DNA of 64,000 bases from Drosophila persimilis (taxonomy: Eukaryota > Arthropoda > Insecta > Diptera > Drosophilidae): the NCBI RefSeq assembly GCF_003286085.1, contig NW_020825288.1:27776001-27840000 (forward strand), written 5' to 3'. This document shows, piece after piece, positions 50,186 to 60,682 of this stretch (the stretch's first letter is position 1; every line of letters starts with the position of its first letter). Under the pieces are notes generated by a model that did no database searches, was not told the DNA's origin, and was given only the letters and a program-made list of their open reading frames with translations. The position numbers and the translations under genes are program-made.

Positions 50186-51008
50186 AAATTTGTAATAATG
50201 TCAGCTTCGGGCGCTTGCAGCTATTCCCATTGCTGGTCTCTCCAACGAAGAACAGCGCAGAAATTAAAAATTCCATTAAACTGCAAACACTTGCATGTAC
50301 TCTCCCGCCACCATCACCATCACCCTCACTATAACCCTCATCCTTCGCCCTCCCCATCACCCTGGTATGGGGGTCAAGCCAAGTTTTCTACACGAAGCAA
50401 GCTCTTCATTTAGACTTAATTATGAAGGGGCCATAGCCTGGTGGAGGACGAGAAGAAGTGGGAGAATGTCACTTGTTTTCTATTAACAGACAAGCTTTTA
50501 AGGGGGAAAACCCCCTGAAATTCAAGAGCTAACCAGGAAAGGGTTCGCTCGACGGCTGCTTCCTAGATGGAAGAATATATTTACCTATGTATTTCTGTGA
50601 ATAATATAGTCATTCGACATTAAGAAAGAGTTTTATCAAATGTATTGTAATGAACCTTTTAATCCTCATGTTGTTCCACTCCCATTCGATTACAATATCT
50701 TAATAAATGCGTCAGAAAATTGTTGGAGCAATCGCAAACCTAATTGTAAAAGTAATCACATTTGTTGCACTTGAATGCGTTGTCGTTGCCCCTGCCCCAC
50801 CGCTAACCAAGAGACGACCGACCCGACGCATGAGAAGCTCCCATCTGACTGTGGTCACGCATAACCTTCAATTAAGTTGTCATAATGTCTGACAGTCACG
50901 GACAACGGTACAACGGTTAGGGGACGATGAAACAGGGGACAATCCGGACTTCTACAGCAATATAATCACATCACATCTGGGTAGTTTAGAACGAGATTGT
51001 GCAATGGC

Positions 51009-51124
51009 ATGATCATGACTGGTTCAGCAATTGCAACACAGTCCGAGGGCGCGGATAAGACTTGTATAAATCGGTTGAATATAATGAGTCTCCTTTGGGG
51101 GATAGCCCTAACTGCTTTCGTGCT
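51009..51124 (+). other. Candidate first exon with hydrophobic segment
   Basis: An ATG opens MIMTGSAIATQSEGADKTCI, continues in frame to a second ATG at 51084 (MSLLWGIALTAFV), and ends at a perfect GTAAGT donor (51125-51130) overlapping a TAA. The end would be a signal or membrane segment. A TATAAA at 51065-51070 is too close to serve the second ATG. No matching second exon was found downstream. Confidence 0.2.
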
Positions 51125-51289
51125 GTAAGTACTCCTAATTATTCCAATAAAATTTAAATTTAGAAAGTATTTCTTATATAGACCTTATAACCAATAATAT
51201 GTACATATCTATTCGATTCCACACACACCCACACGAATATGACAAGGACCCTACCCTCACACACATACATACACATGTCAAATTATGTA

Positions 51290-51434
51290 AATTTACAACA
51301 TGATTAAGCTCGTTTAGCCGGACTCCCGTCCAAACTCGGAGTAAGTAGGCCTCAATGTCGTCAACGGTTGGGTCTCCGCCTGTGTTTGTTTTGCAATTCA
51401 AATGAATTTGCTTCAGATCCAGAGGGGGTTTTGG
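51290..51434 (-). other. Candidate coding exon (minus strand), C-terminal type
   Basis: The minus strand is open and coding-like: PKPPLDLKQIHLNCKTNTGG followed by DPTVDDIEAYLLRVWTGVRL and NELNHVV. The codons are typical of fly genes (GGC GGA GAC, GAC GAC ATT GAG GCC TAC), in contrast to the GACTGG repeats upstream, which read as a Pro/Ser-rich lead-in, and the TG-rich DNA downstream into which the frame runs. It may be the terminal exon of a minus-strand gene. I do not recognise the protein, and the splice acceptor is not clear. Confidence 0.35.
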
Positions 51435-51906
51435 CTCTGGGACTGGTGACTGGGGACTGGGGCCTGGGACAAGGGACTGGGACTTGGGTCTGACACTGGG
51501 ACTCTCACTCCCCTCTGCACATTTGGCATGTTTGTTTCAATGTTTAGTTGTGTGTGTTTGTCTGTCTGTCTGTCGTACTTTCCCCTGTCGATCCCACACT
51601 TCCGCTTTGGTTATATAAATTCGTACAAATCGTTCGATGGCCGTTTGCTCTGTTCTGTTGGTCGAAGTATCAATTGTTTGGCATTGGTCTTTATTTATGC
51701 ATTGTTGTTGCCTTCGTTGTAGTCGATGTCCTGTAGTCCATGTCCTCTGTAGTCCTCTCCTATCCTGGTGTGGCCTATCCGATGTCTGCATGGTGGTCTG
51801 TGTATTTTATTGCTTATGGTTATAGTGGGGATAGAGGCCTGCCCGCACTCTGAATGAATTTATATTGTTTTTGAAGTGTTTAAATGTTTGTCCATGTTTG
51901 TCACAG

Positions 51907-51954
51907 CGCCCGGCCTGCCGTATGCGGGCCGGGCCGGGCCGTATGCGTAATGCG
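51907..51954. repeat. GC-rich repeat block with GGGCC and CCGTATGCG units
   Basis: CCGTATGCG occurs twice, flanking three tandem GGGCC units, in otherwise AT-rich DNA. Confidence 0.8.
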
Positions 51955-53977
51955 AATTTATGCAGGCTTAATGTTAATACTGGACTGGGCTGGGGTGGAA
52001 ATATGCAGATGAAAGAGGGAAATACCCCAATGGCAATTTTCTCACTTCAATGGCAAGAGATTGAAGTTTATGCAAATAACACTTTGAGGGGGAAGATTTT
52101 GATATAAGTGATAATTAAATAAGACAAAGTCAACTTTAATTCGAGGCTAATAGACAGCAGGAAAATGTTGAATTCCAGAGAAATTTTTCTTCTTAAACCC
52201 CAAACCAAAATCTCACCAACTAGCCACAACAACTTCGGGCAAATCAATATTAATTTCTGGAATTTACTCATCCATAAATTTATTAATAAGAAAGAAAACA
52301 AAAAAGAAAAGCGAAACAACAATCTGTAATATTTTCACAATTTCTGCTGCTGTGGTTTTCTCTCGACGCTTTAATACTTTTCCGCTTTCCACTCTTTTGA
52401 CCGATTGTCGAATCGAGGAAAAACTTTTGCAACTTTTGCCGCTTGCTGCATTTGTGCGGCATCCCTCCTTCCCTGAGACCGAATTGTCTCGTTCTGTACA
52501 GCTAATGCCTGTACTCGTGCTTTCTGTCCCCAGTCCTCAGTCCCTCCGCCAGTCGTAGGACTGCTCGCCTTGTGTTATGTGCTTATTATAAAATAATTAA
52601 GTCCTTTAGGAAATTATAGTTCTTGTTGCTCTGCTTTGGTCTGCAATCTTTGCCCCGTTGTTATCCTCTCTCCCTCTTGGACCTCTGTGATTTCTGCGCT
52701 TTTTCCCCTACATTGTTCTTTTGCTTTTGTGTTCTTAATAGTTGTGGCTTTTTATTCTCCTTTTTTGCGCTTGATTACTCATATATAAGTGTCTCCAAGG
52801 AATGAAATAACATAGTAATGATTGCCTCAAGCTTAAAAAACTCTACATAAATTGAAGGAAAGTCTCCGAATAGTTATTTTTTACGTGGGTAGATGTGTGT
52901 GCTCCATTATGCTCTACCCACAGACCGACACGACACGACACACACAAATTCATTTTGTCTTCATTCTACTTGTGGGCTGCCACTGGCATATGAGTAATTT
53001 ATTGTGTATCTAATTAATTATTGCTGTCTGTGTAATTTTTGTGCTACAGAATGAATGTGCCTCTGTCTGTCGGACTGTCTGTTTGAATGCCCCATCTGTG
53101 TGTGTGTGCTAGTATCTGTGTAGGCAGCATCGTTAGCATTGACTTAATTGTCAAGCCACAGAATGACTCTATTAGGAGTTCAAAACCTATTCGTATCTTG
53201 AACCCCCGGGCAGGCCCTGGCACTGGACATGATCTATGTGTATGACATGTGCCCTACAGCTCCAACTTCAGCTCCAGCTGCACTTAAATTGATGTATACT
53301 CTGGCCAAAACAGCTAAAAGTCTCTTTAAAAATGCCCTGCACCGTTGTGCGACGGTTGTGCCAGAGTGAAGACCCATCCATTTTTGCATGCCACGGAGTA
53401 TGACAAGTGTTGGCCAGCTATAAACAGGAAGCAGGACACCCAGGACACGCAGGACCCTTGATAGAGGCATGGACACTGACACCGACACCCTGCCAACGAG
53501 CCATGAATGGCCCTTTAGTCAATGTCCATGTGGGTGTAAAAACCGTTTGAGTGTGGGGTTTTCTATGAGTGTGTTTGACTGTAGAGTTTCCTTTAATAGT
53601 GCTGGTTACTTTTAGGGATCTCTGCTGCTGTTCCACGAGCATTACCCATCGCACTTTAAGATATCAGTGCACTGACAGCGATTATCGCATATCAATTACC
53701 CAATATTCCATGTATTCTAAGCGCAAACACGTGCCGATATTGGGATATAATCAATTTGCGATGACCAAAACCAACCGACAGGATTTCGCATTCCCAGCAT
53801 CATACTGATTAGGTTCGAAGGCAGTTTGCACTGATTTGCTTGTGCATTTACCTGCAAGAAGGTACTACATTCCATTCAAGCGGAATGTTGACCCAGTAAA
53901 CAAGCAGTACAGCAGCGACAGCCGGCCGATAATCAGGGTGCAACGCGTTTTGGTCCATTCCACAGAACGTGACAAGG

Positions 53978-54178
53978 ATGGCAAGGGCCCTACTGCTACT
54001 GCTACTGCTGCCGCTTCTGCTGCTGACCTGTTCGCGAAATGGAAAGCAAACAACCTGTCGCCCGACAAAAGAAGCTAGCTGCAAACTCCCAACAGCAAAT
54101 TCGCCCAAGCCCAATCCCTGGCCCAGTTCCTGGTCCAAGACCAAGTTAATGAATCGTAACCCACTTGCAACCATATGA
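53978..54178 (+). other. Small open frame with signal-peptide-like start, 66 aa
   Basis: The ATG opens MARALLLLLLLPLLLLTCSR, which looks like a signal peptide, followed by a short Lys/Thr/Pro-rich tail with two more Cys (TTCRPTKEASC) ending NRNPLATI. The Leu run comes from CTACTG repeats and could be accidental. No promoter element or poly(A) signal decides the matter. Confidence 0.2.
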
Positions 54179-56163
54179 AAATTAATTACCGAACTAGTTC
54201 AGAAAACTTTCGCCACAGCAAAAGTTAAACGCACCGAAAAAAGTTAACGGGAAGCCAGAGAGCAGAGCCAACCAATCAATTTTCGTCTGCGACAAATGGA
54301 ATGCTGCAAATGGCCCAAAAAATCGTTAATCAAATTAAAATTTATTTCGTATTTTGGCCCGAAACTGCAGCGCAGACATGGTCCAGCAAATTTATCATGG
54401 TAGCCAGTGTAAAATACTGCAGATACTGGCATCCACTGGATGTATCTGTATCTAAATGTGTCCATGTGTACGAGTATCTGCGTACGTGTCCGCATAATTT
54501 TGATGGTTCGTTTCGAAGAGATTTTTTGGTCATTTTTCGTTTGTTTTGTCGACCAGGCGGCGCATAAATTTGCATCTCAATTGGTTGTTGGCCGTTGCCT
54601 CTGCCGTTCCCCCTCCTCCTTCTCCTCATCCTGTTGGGACGCTCCTTTTTGACCAGTGTTGCCAACGTTCTTGTTGTGGCTGACGATTTGCCATTTTAAT
54701 TAGGCAATGTCCTGTCAAAAGCAGCCTCTGGCTGTGGCTCTGGTTATGGGCAGAGAGAGATAGACTCTGATTTGACGGCTGTTTCCGGTCAACTGTTTGT
54801 CCAGTCAAACAAAGTGCGGACAAAATCGCTTTGCTCCTGGCTGCCCCCGTAATGGGGGGCTTGCCGCAATTGGCGGCCAAACAGTACATAGTTTCTCCTG
54901 TAATCCAGCATTATGATAGAGTTTTGTATTAATATTAAGTTAAATACCTGATTTCTATTAGCTTTAATTAATCCTGATAGCAATGAAAAGTCTGGTAATT
55001 AGGAGAGTGGTATTTCCAAGCGCATTCGTATTTTTTTCTTATTTAAAAAACAGAAAACTTTTGCATTCGTTTGACGTCCACACAAGCATACAAAAACTGC
55101 AACTAAATAATTGTCAAAGACTGTGCGAACGTCAATATAGTACAACCCAAGCGCATACATGCGCATACAAACACACACATGTGTCCACAGACGGGGGACC
55201 CGGGGACCGCGCAGCCGTTGCCGTTGCCGATTCCGTTTCCGCCTTTTGCATGGCGAGTGCGTGTCTGCGGCTTTTGGCCATGAGTTTTGCATGTCTGTGT
55301 GAGGGATTGTGGGTGACTGTTGACAATTTTGTGGTCAACTGAAGTCAACAGGAATACAGTGTGACCAAATTGCTGATATGTCAACCCAAAAGATGTGGGA
55401 GAAGGAAAAAGGTACCAATTATAGACATTTCTAGCTCTCCAATAAACCGATTCATTTAACTTTTCGTCCACAAATTTCATTCTCAAAGTTTCCCAACTAC
55501 CTGTTTCGACAAGAGCACATTTATTCCAAAAATAATAATTGAATATAAAATAAATTTTAGCAAAATTATATTATATAACTTATCAAACTTAATTATAAGG
55601 TCCATTTTGTGGCTTTTAACTTTTTAAATGCTACGTTTTACCAGGGAAATGTCTCCTCTAGCAACTGCAATTTCTCTGCCCAACCTGCAACTTTATGAGG
55701 CTGGCCATTTATTTTCCTGCCTCACGGTTTAGCCTAAGCCTTGGCTTCATTAAGTTTTCCCATTGCGGTTTTTAATTAATTAATGTCTTCATATGTAGCA
55801 CATACTATATGTGGTAGGGGCCTGTGGCACAGTTTACGGCTAAGAAGGCAGCAACCAGACAAAGTATTAAAACTAAACCCGGCATGTAGGCACGTAATTA
55901 AAAAGTGTGTGTGTATGTGTGTGTGGGTGTGTTGCCATCGTCCTAGACGAAAACTTATGCTCAGCCAAAGGAGAGCCAAAGAAGCTGAAAACTGAGTCAA
56001 CAACTTTCTATTTTGTCAATGAGCTGCAGCTGCAGCTAAAGCTAAAAAAAGGCAGAGTTAGGGTCGGAGTTAGAGTTCGAGTTAGTGGCATGAACCTCCT
56101 GTAAATGACACACTCTGCATATGAAACGAAAAATAATTTTTCAATTCACAAATGAAACTTTTG

Positions 56164-56188
56164 ACACACACACACACACACACACACG
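56164..56188. repeat. CA microsatellite
   Basis: Twelve CA units, read directly. Confidence 0.9.
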
Positions 56189-56684
56189 CTTTTTACAAAA
56201 AAGGAGAGCAAACTTTAAACTTTGCACCAACAGCAGCAGTTCCCCAATGTAAAGTGGTAAACCAGGAGAGAGGGGGGCCGAGCAGGAGGGTGGGGAGGTC
56301 CAGCTGCAATTGGAATACTACTGTTCCGTTCCACAGTACGACCGAGTATGTATTTCTTTGGGGTCGGTGGGGTTTTTTGTGTGGCACTCCTTGCTGTTTT
56401 TCTTTTAGCCACGGCACAAACTCCAGAAGGAAATTACAAACCAAAGTAAACGCCAAGAGCAGCCAAGGAAGTTGTTGACGCAGGACGAGCGCCGGCGCTG
56501 AGTGTCAGTGTCATATCCTGTGCCAAAAGTGCACACAGAACACCAGACCCCAGGCCAGACCCATAACCGAGAGCCAAGCGCCAAGCCCCAGTCGAGTCGG
56601 GTCGAGACAGAGACTGAGGCTGCACATTACAAATGAATAATTTATGCGCGCGCTCTCAACGGCAGATGGATGTGGGCTAAAGAT

Positions 56685-56741
56685 GGGAATGGGTATGGGT
56701 GTGGGTATGGGTGTGGGTATGGGTGTGGGGATGGGAATGGG
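56685..56741. repeat. G-run minisatellite GGGTAT/GGGTGT
   Basis: Ten runs of three or four G, nearly all spaced by exactly three bases (GGGAAT, GGGTAT, GGGTGT alternating). The pattern fits a stable intramolecular G-quadruplex on the plus strand. Confidence 0.9.
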
Positions 56742-58099
56742 AGCCACTGCAGACTCCTGCCACCCATAGACACAGTCACGGAGGACTGCGGCAACGTCCA
56801 ATCCTGGTCAATGCCAAATGAGTTGTGGCAACGTCTCGCTGGTGCCATAAAAGAGAACAAGGCAAACGGGAAGGCAAACGGGAAGCTGTTGCTCTGCATA
56901 AACTAAAATCGTTTGCACCGAAAAACCACTCCCCTCTCTACCCTCTCTCTCCCCAACAGCATGCCAAGACCAAAGAGGAGCAGAGCAAATTACATGGCTC
57001 TGGTGTGAAAATTATCTCCTTGGCAAAGCGGCAAAGAAGAAAGCGGAAGAAAGCGCAAACTCAAAAGTTATTAGAGCAAATTTTTGCCTTTTGCCTAAGT
57101 AATGGCCAAGTGCATATCTCTCAGCACATATTGAGTTATGACTTAATTGGATAAGAGCCCGCTAGGCGAAACTTTGCACTACCATTCGCTGGCCCATAAA
57201 GTTAGCCAGCCCCAAAGTTCAGGCAACATTTTTCCTGGTTTCTGGTTGGTGCCGTGGAATGGATCTCGTAAGACTGTGATTATGTCCTCGGTGAACCCTA
57301 AGTAATTTCTCTTGATTATCTTGCTTTTCCAGAGACCCAAAATGCAAGCACTCTGGTCTCAAGATTAGAGTGTTTCTTGCTTTCTCGATAGTGCAATTCA
57401 ACGCTGATTGGCATATTCCCATAAGTATAAAACTTTGCTCTCACTTGATAAATACGACTTCAAACCAATTTACGTCACATTTGATAAGGTTTTCGCTTTG
57501 TTGGATTTGCATTTTTAGCGGATGTATACATATACCCCCGAGCGTCTGTGAATGGCGGAGCGATACGAAAAATACTATATTTTATTGTTTAAGCTTAGTC
57601 ATTTTTAAGGAAATGGTACTGATTTGGATTAGGATGCTAATAGATTCTGTCTATATGGTTTACAATCTCATATGAAAGAAACACAAAAGAATCTCCAATC
57701 AAAGCAACTTTAATGCAAATACGCTACCATTTCCCTATCCATCTCCCTAGAAGCCGCTTTCGTGAACACCTAAAATACACACAGCAAAAAAATATATATG
57801 TATACTTATATAGAAGGAATCAAGGATATAGAAACACCGACAGAATGGCAGTGCGATTTGTGCTCATTTGTCAATGCACTGGTGTGCTCCGTTGCCGCCT
57901 TTCGCTCCATGTCGCCCCTTCGGCTATGCCCCATGCCGCCTACCGAATGCAGTTTGTAGCTGTCTTTGCATTTGTCGATGTTGCCTGCCATTTTGTTAGA
58001 ACACGGAACACAAAACAATACCATTGTCAGTTGTTGCTGCTGCCTCTATCCATTTGGTACATGCTGTTGGGATTTTAATTTATAATTCAACACTCGAAC

Positions 58100-58318
58100 A
58101 TGTCGTCAAAGAGTTTCATCAATATGTACTCTAAAATCAACAGCGATTCACAGCGGCGTAAGCCGATTAAGCTATTCGGCTATCCAGCTACTCTATGGGA
58201 CTTAATCTGTTGTTTTAGAGAGGGGAAAATAACTATTTGCCCCTGTCTGCAAAAGACTCTATCAGCAAACATTTCTTTGATTAACTTCAATTTGTGGTGC
58301 ACATTTTTTTTGGCATAG
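58100..58318 (+). other. Small open frame, 72 aa, uncertain
   Basis: The ATG opens MSSKSFINMYSKINSDSQRR, then KPIKLFGYPATLWDLICCFR, and the frame ends WCTFFLA. Codon use in the first 40 codons is fly-like. It lies 355 bp upstream of the modSP-like gene on the same strand. No family is recognised. It could be a small gene, a decayed fragment or chance. Confidence 0.2.
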
Positions 58319-58673
58319 CCAAAGCATTCAGCAGGCCAACAACTATTCTGGCAGCCACTTATTTCAAATTCATGGTTATTCGAAAATGCATTTTTTTATT
58401 GACTCGCATGCTTTGCAGCCGAAAGTGCTCAAAAATGTTGTTTATCAGAGCACATGAAAAGAAACAAACTGCCAGAAGAATCATCATCATACAAAATCGT
58501 ACAGTAAAAGAGCTCTCAGGAAAAGAGAACGGACTCTCTGTACAATTAATTGTGCTCTTTTTGCTTGTGCCCACTGTGCTGTAGATTTCTCAAACCATAA
58601 GATTTTTCATTCGATCGCATTTCATTACTCTTGTGATCGTTGAGTAGAGAAGGTCGTTGTGACATCTCTCAAA

Positions 58674-60457
58674 ATGTTTCATTGCGAAGTTTTGCTTTTA
58701 ATTTGTTGGTTGTTTTTCATGACCTTCACTATCGGTGCGTAGACAAAACGTAAAGACAATAATGGCATATTTGAATGTATATTTAATTTAAAGTGCATGC
58801 TACCTGGAAATGTAATGATGGACAAGAGCTCAGCGCCTTCAGCAAGAGATGCGATGCCCGAATAGACTGTTCTGATGGCACTGATGAAACCTTTCTCGAA
58901 TGCCACAAAGCGAACTGCACAGAGCATCAGTGCTCGTATGGCGGCTGCTTCAGCGAGAGCCAGCTGTGCGATGGCACCCCTGACTGCTGGGACAAGACGG
59001 ATGAGCATCCACACTTTTGTCACAAAGAGCTAATGACAGAACCAGAGCCCATGAAGACTTTTATCCAGGAGAGATGCTTGTAAAGAAAACGATGTAGTGA
59101 TCACCGCAAAGCGCCTAATTAATAGTGTTTTTTAGGGAGAATCAGAGTAGATGCTCTAGAACGGAGTGTTTGGATAAGAAGTATTTCTGCGACGGCATCA
59201 GGGATTGCCCGGATGGCAGCGATGAAACCAATGGGAACTGCATTGCTACCACATGCCCCAGTGGCACATTTCGGTGCGCCTACGGTGGCTGTCTGGAAAA
59301 TGCGAAGGCATGTGATCATGAAATCGATTGCTGGGACGGAACCGACGAAGTGCCATTCATATGCTTTGAAATGCGGGGAAAACCGCAGGGCAACTTGTGG
59401 CCCAGTCACATCCCGAGAAGGAATACAACAAGCCGGACCACATCGCCAGTGTTAGTTTATCCAAAAGTGAAAACTGCCTCGAGTGCCCCTGAGCCTTCGT
59501 CCGTCAATGGTAGTTGCATCGTTCCTAGCAGCCTCAAGAATCTGCATCTGAAAACACTGTTCAATGTGCTGCCCTATACGTTTGGCTCATCGATATCCGA
59601 TTCGGTTGTGGTGCGATTGAGCTGCTATGGGAATAGCCAGCTAAATGGCAACGATCTAAACCACTGCCTCCATGGCATTTGGCAGGGACCCTGGCCCGAG
59701 TGCATTCCCACCTGCTCGCTCAGACCATTCAACAAAGATCTCTCCATTCGGGCTTTCTGCATGTACAAGGATGAGATCAGGAACTGCAAGACCCAGAACA
59801 CCATTGGGACCTCAGCCACTGTAACTTGTGCTCCCGGCTACAAGCCCACTGATATAATCACTTCAGAGATCCGCTTATGCGAGAAGCAGGCTAGTTCTGG
59901 AATCGCCGACTGGAAGTTCATAAAACCAACTCGATTACACTGCATTCCAGACTGCGGCAAAATTCATCCAACCGTTAAAAATGATCCCTGGCTTGTTAGC
60001 ATATTTCAAAGTGATGTCACATTGTCGAACTATACTTTCAAATGCCGTGGCATAATCGTCAGTCCATGGCGCGTTATCGCTGTAAGACTCTGCATCAATG
60101 AGGAGAATCCGATGCGGTATGCCATTGCCGAAGGAATTCAATTGGCCAGCTTTACGAAAAATGGGGAGCATTCCTATATGCTCCACAACGTGGCCAGTAT
60201 ATTTAATAGGTATGCTTTCTAAACATATAGTCCGATCATTAACCTTAATCCAAAATCTTTGCAGCCAAAAATTATCGCTTCTAAAATTGGTTAATCCCCT
60301 GATACTTTCGACATCGGTGCGACCAATTTGCATGCCGTCAAGGGAATACAATACGAATTCTTCGGAACTCACTATTACTTCGGATACTCAGAAGAAATAT
60401 AGTTTAGTCAGTATCGAAGAATCAATGCTGAAACAGATAGACATGGATTTTCACTGA
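58674..60457 (+). CDS. modSP-like secreted protein with inactive, truncated protease domain, 537 aa
   Basis: Exons 58674-58734, 58794-59079, 59136-60209 and 60265-60457; introns 59, 56 and 55 nt; phases agree. Order: signal peptide (1-20), four LDL-receptor class A modules (about 22-57, 62-96, 115-151, 156-192), a linker, two CCP/sushi-like Cys-rich stretches (about 237-305 and 306-385), then a chymotrypsin-fold segment. That architecture is that of modSP, which starts the Toll-activating protease cascade in haemolymph. Here the protease part is dead: the His-box AAHC is VRLC (SPWRVIAVRLC), the catalytic Asp motif is replaced (SQKLSLLKL), and the protein ends some 50 residues after VRPICMP, before the catalytic Ser and S1 pocket would occur. 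LDLa 1 also lacks Cys 1 and 3. The frame and splice sites are intact over 537 codons, so it reads as a living protease homologue rather than an obvious pseudogene. It is a relative of modSP, not modSP itself. A regulator or decoy role is inference. Confidence 0.88.
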
Positions 60458-60461
60458 CATA

Positions 60462-60467
60462 AATAAA
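60462..60467 (+). terminator. Poly(A) signal AATAAA in an A-rich tract
   Basis: Four nt past the modSP-like stop, in the run ACATAAATAAAAAA that continues as twelve A residues. Confidence 0.65.
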
Positions 60468-60682
60468 AAAAAAAAATATAACGAAAAGATAATTTCTGAA
60501 AACACAAATTTCCAGGCCATTTCCTTTTCCCCGTTTAAAAACCATAATCATAGATCACCGATTTTTCTATCAAAAAGTTAGATACAAACAAATCAATGTA
60601 ATTGTTCTACATTGTTCTTTTTTACGTTTACTTTTCTATTAGTTTTTTATTAGTTGTATTTCACTTAATTAAATAATTAATA

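Larger units (their letters stand above)
50186..58673. other. Mostly gene-free stretch of 8.5 kb with a few coding-like pieces
   Basis: No complete gene is supported. Repeats: CATCAC-type (about 50308-50360), GGGACTGG-type (about 51430-51505), TGTC (51556-51574), a GC-rich block (51907-51954), CTACTG (about 53990-54012), GAGTTAG-type (about 56050-56085), CA (56164-56188) and a G-run minisatellite (56685-56741). Coding-like pieces at 51009-51124, 51290-51434 (minus), 53978-54178 and 58100-58318 are listed separately. Confidence 0.5.

Noticed and set aside
49880..50413. Plus-strand 177-codon frame overlapping the receptor's end
   Set aside because: It is an out-of-frame shadow of the ionotropic receptor last exon that runs on into CATCAC repeats.
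53805..53830. tRNA B-box-like GGTTCGAAGG
   Set aside because: No A-box or cloverleaf arms could be found at the right distance. No tRNA gene was identified anywhere in the window.
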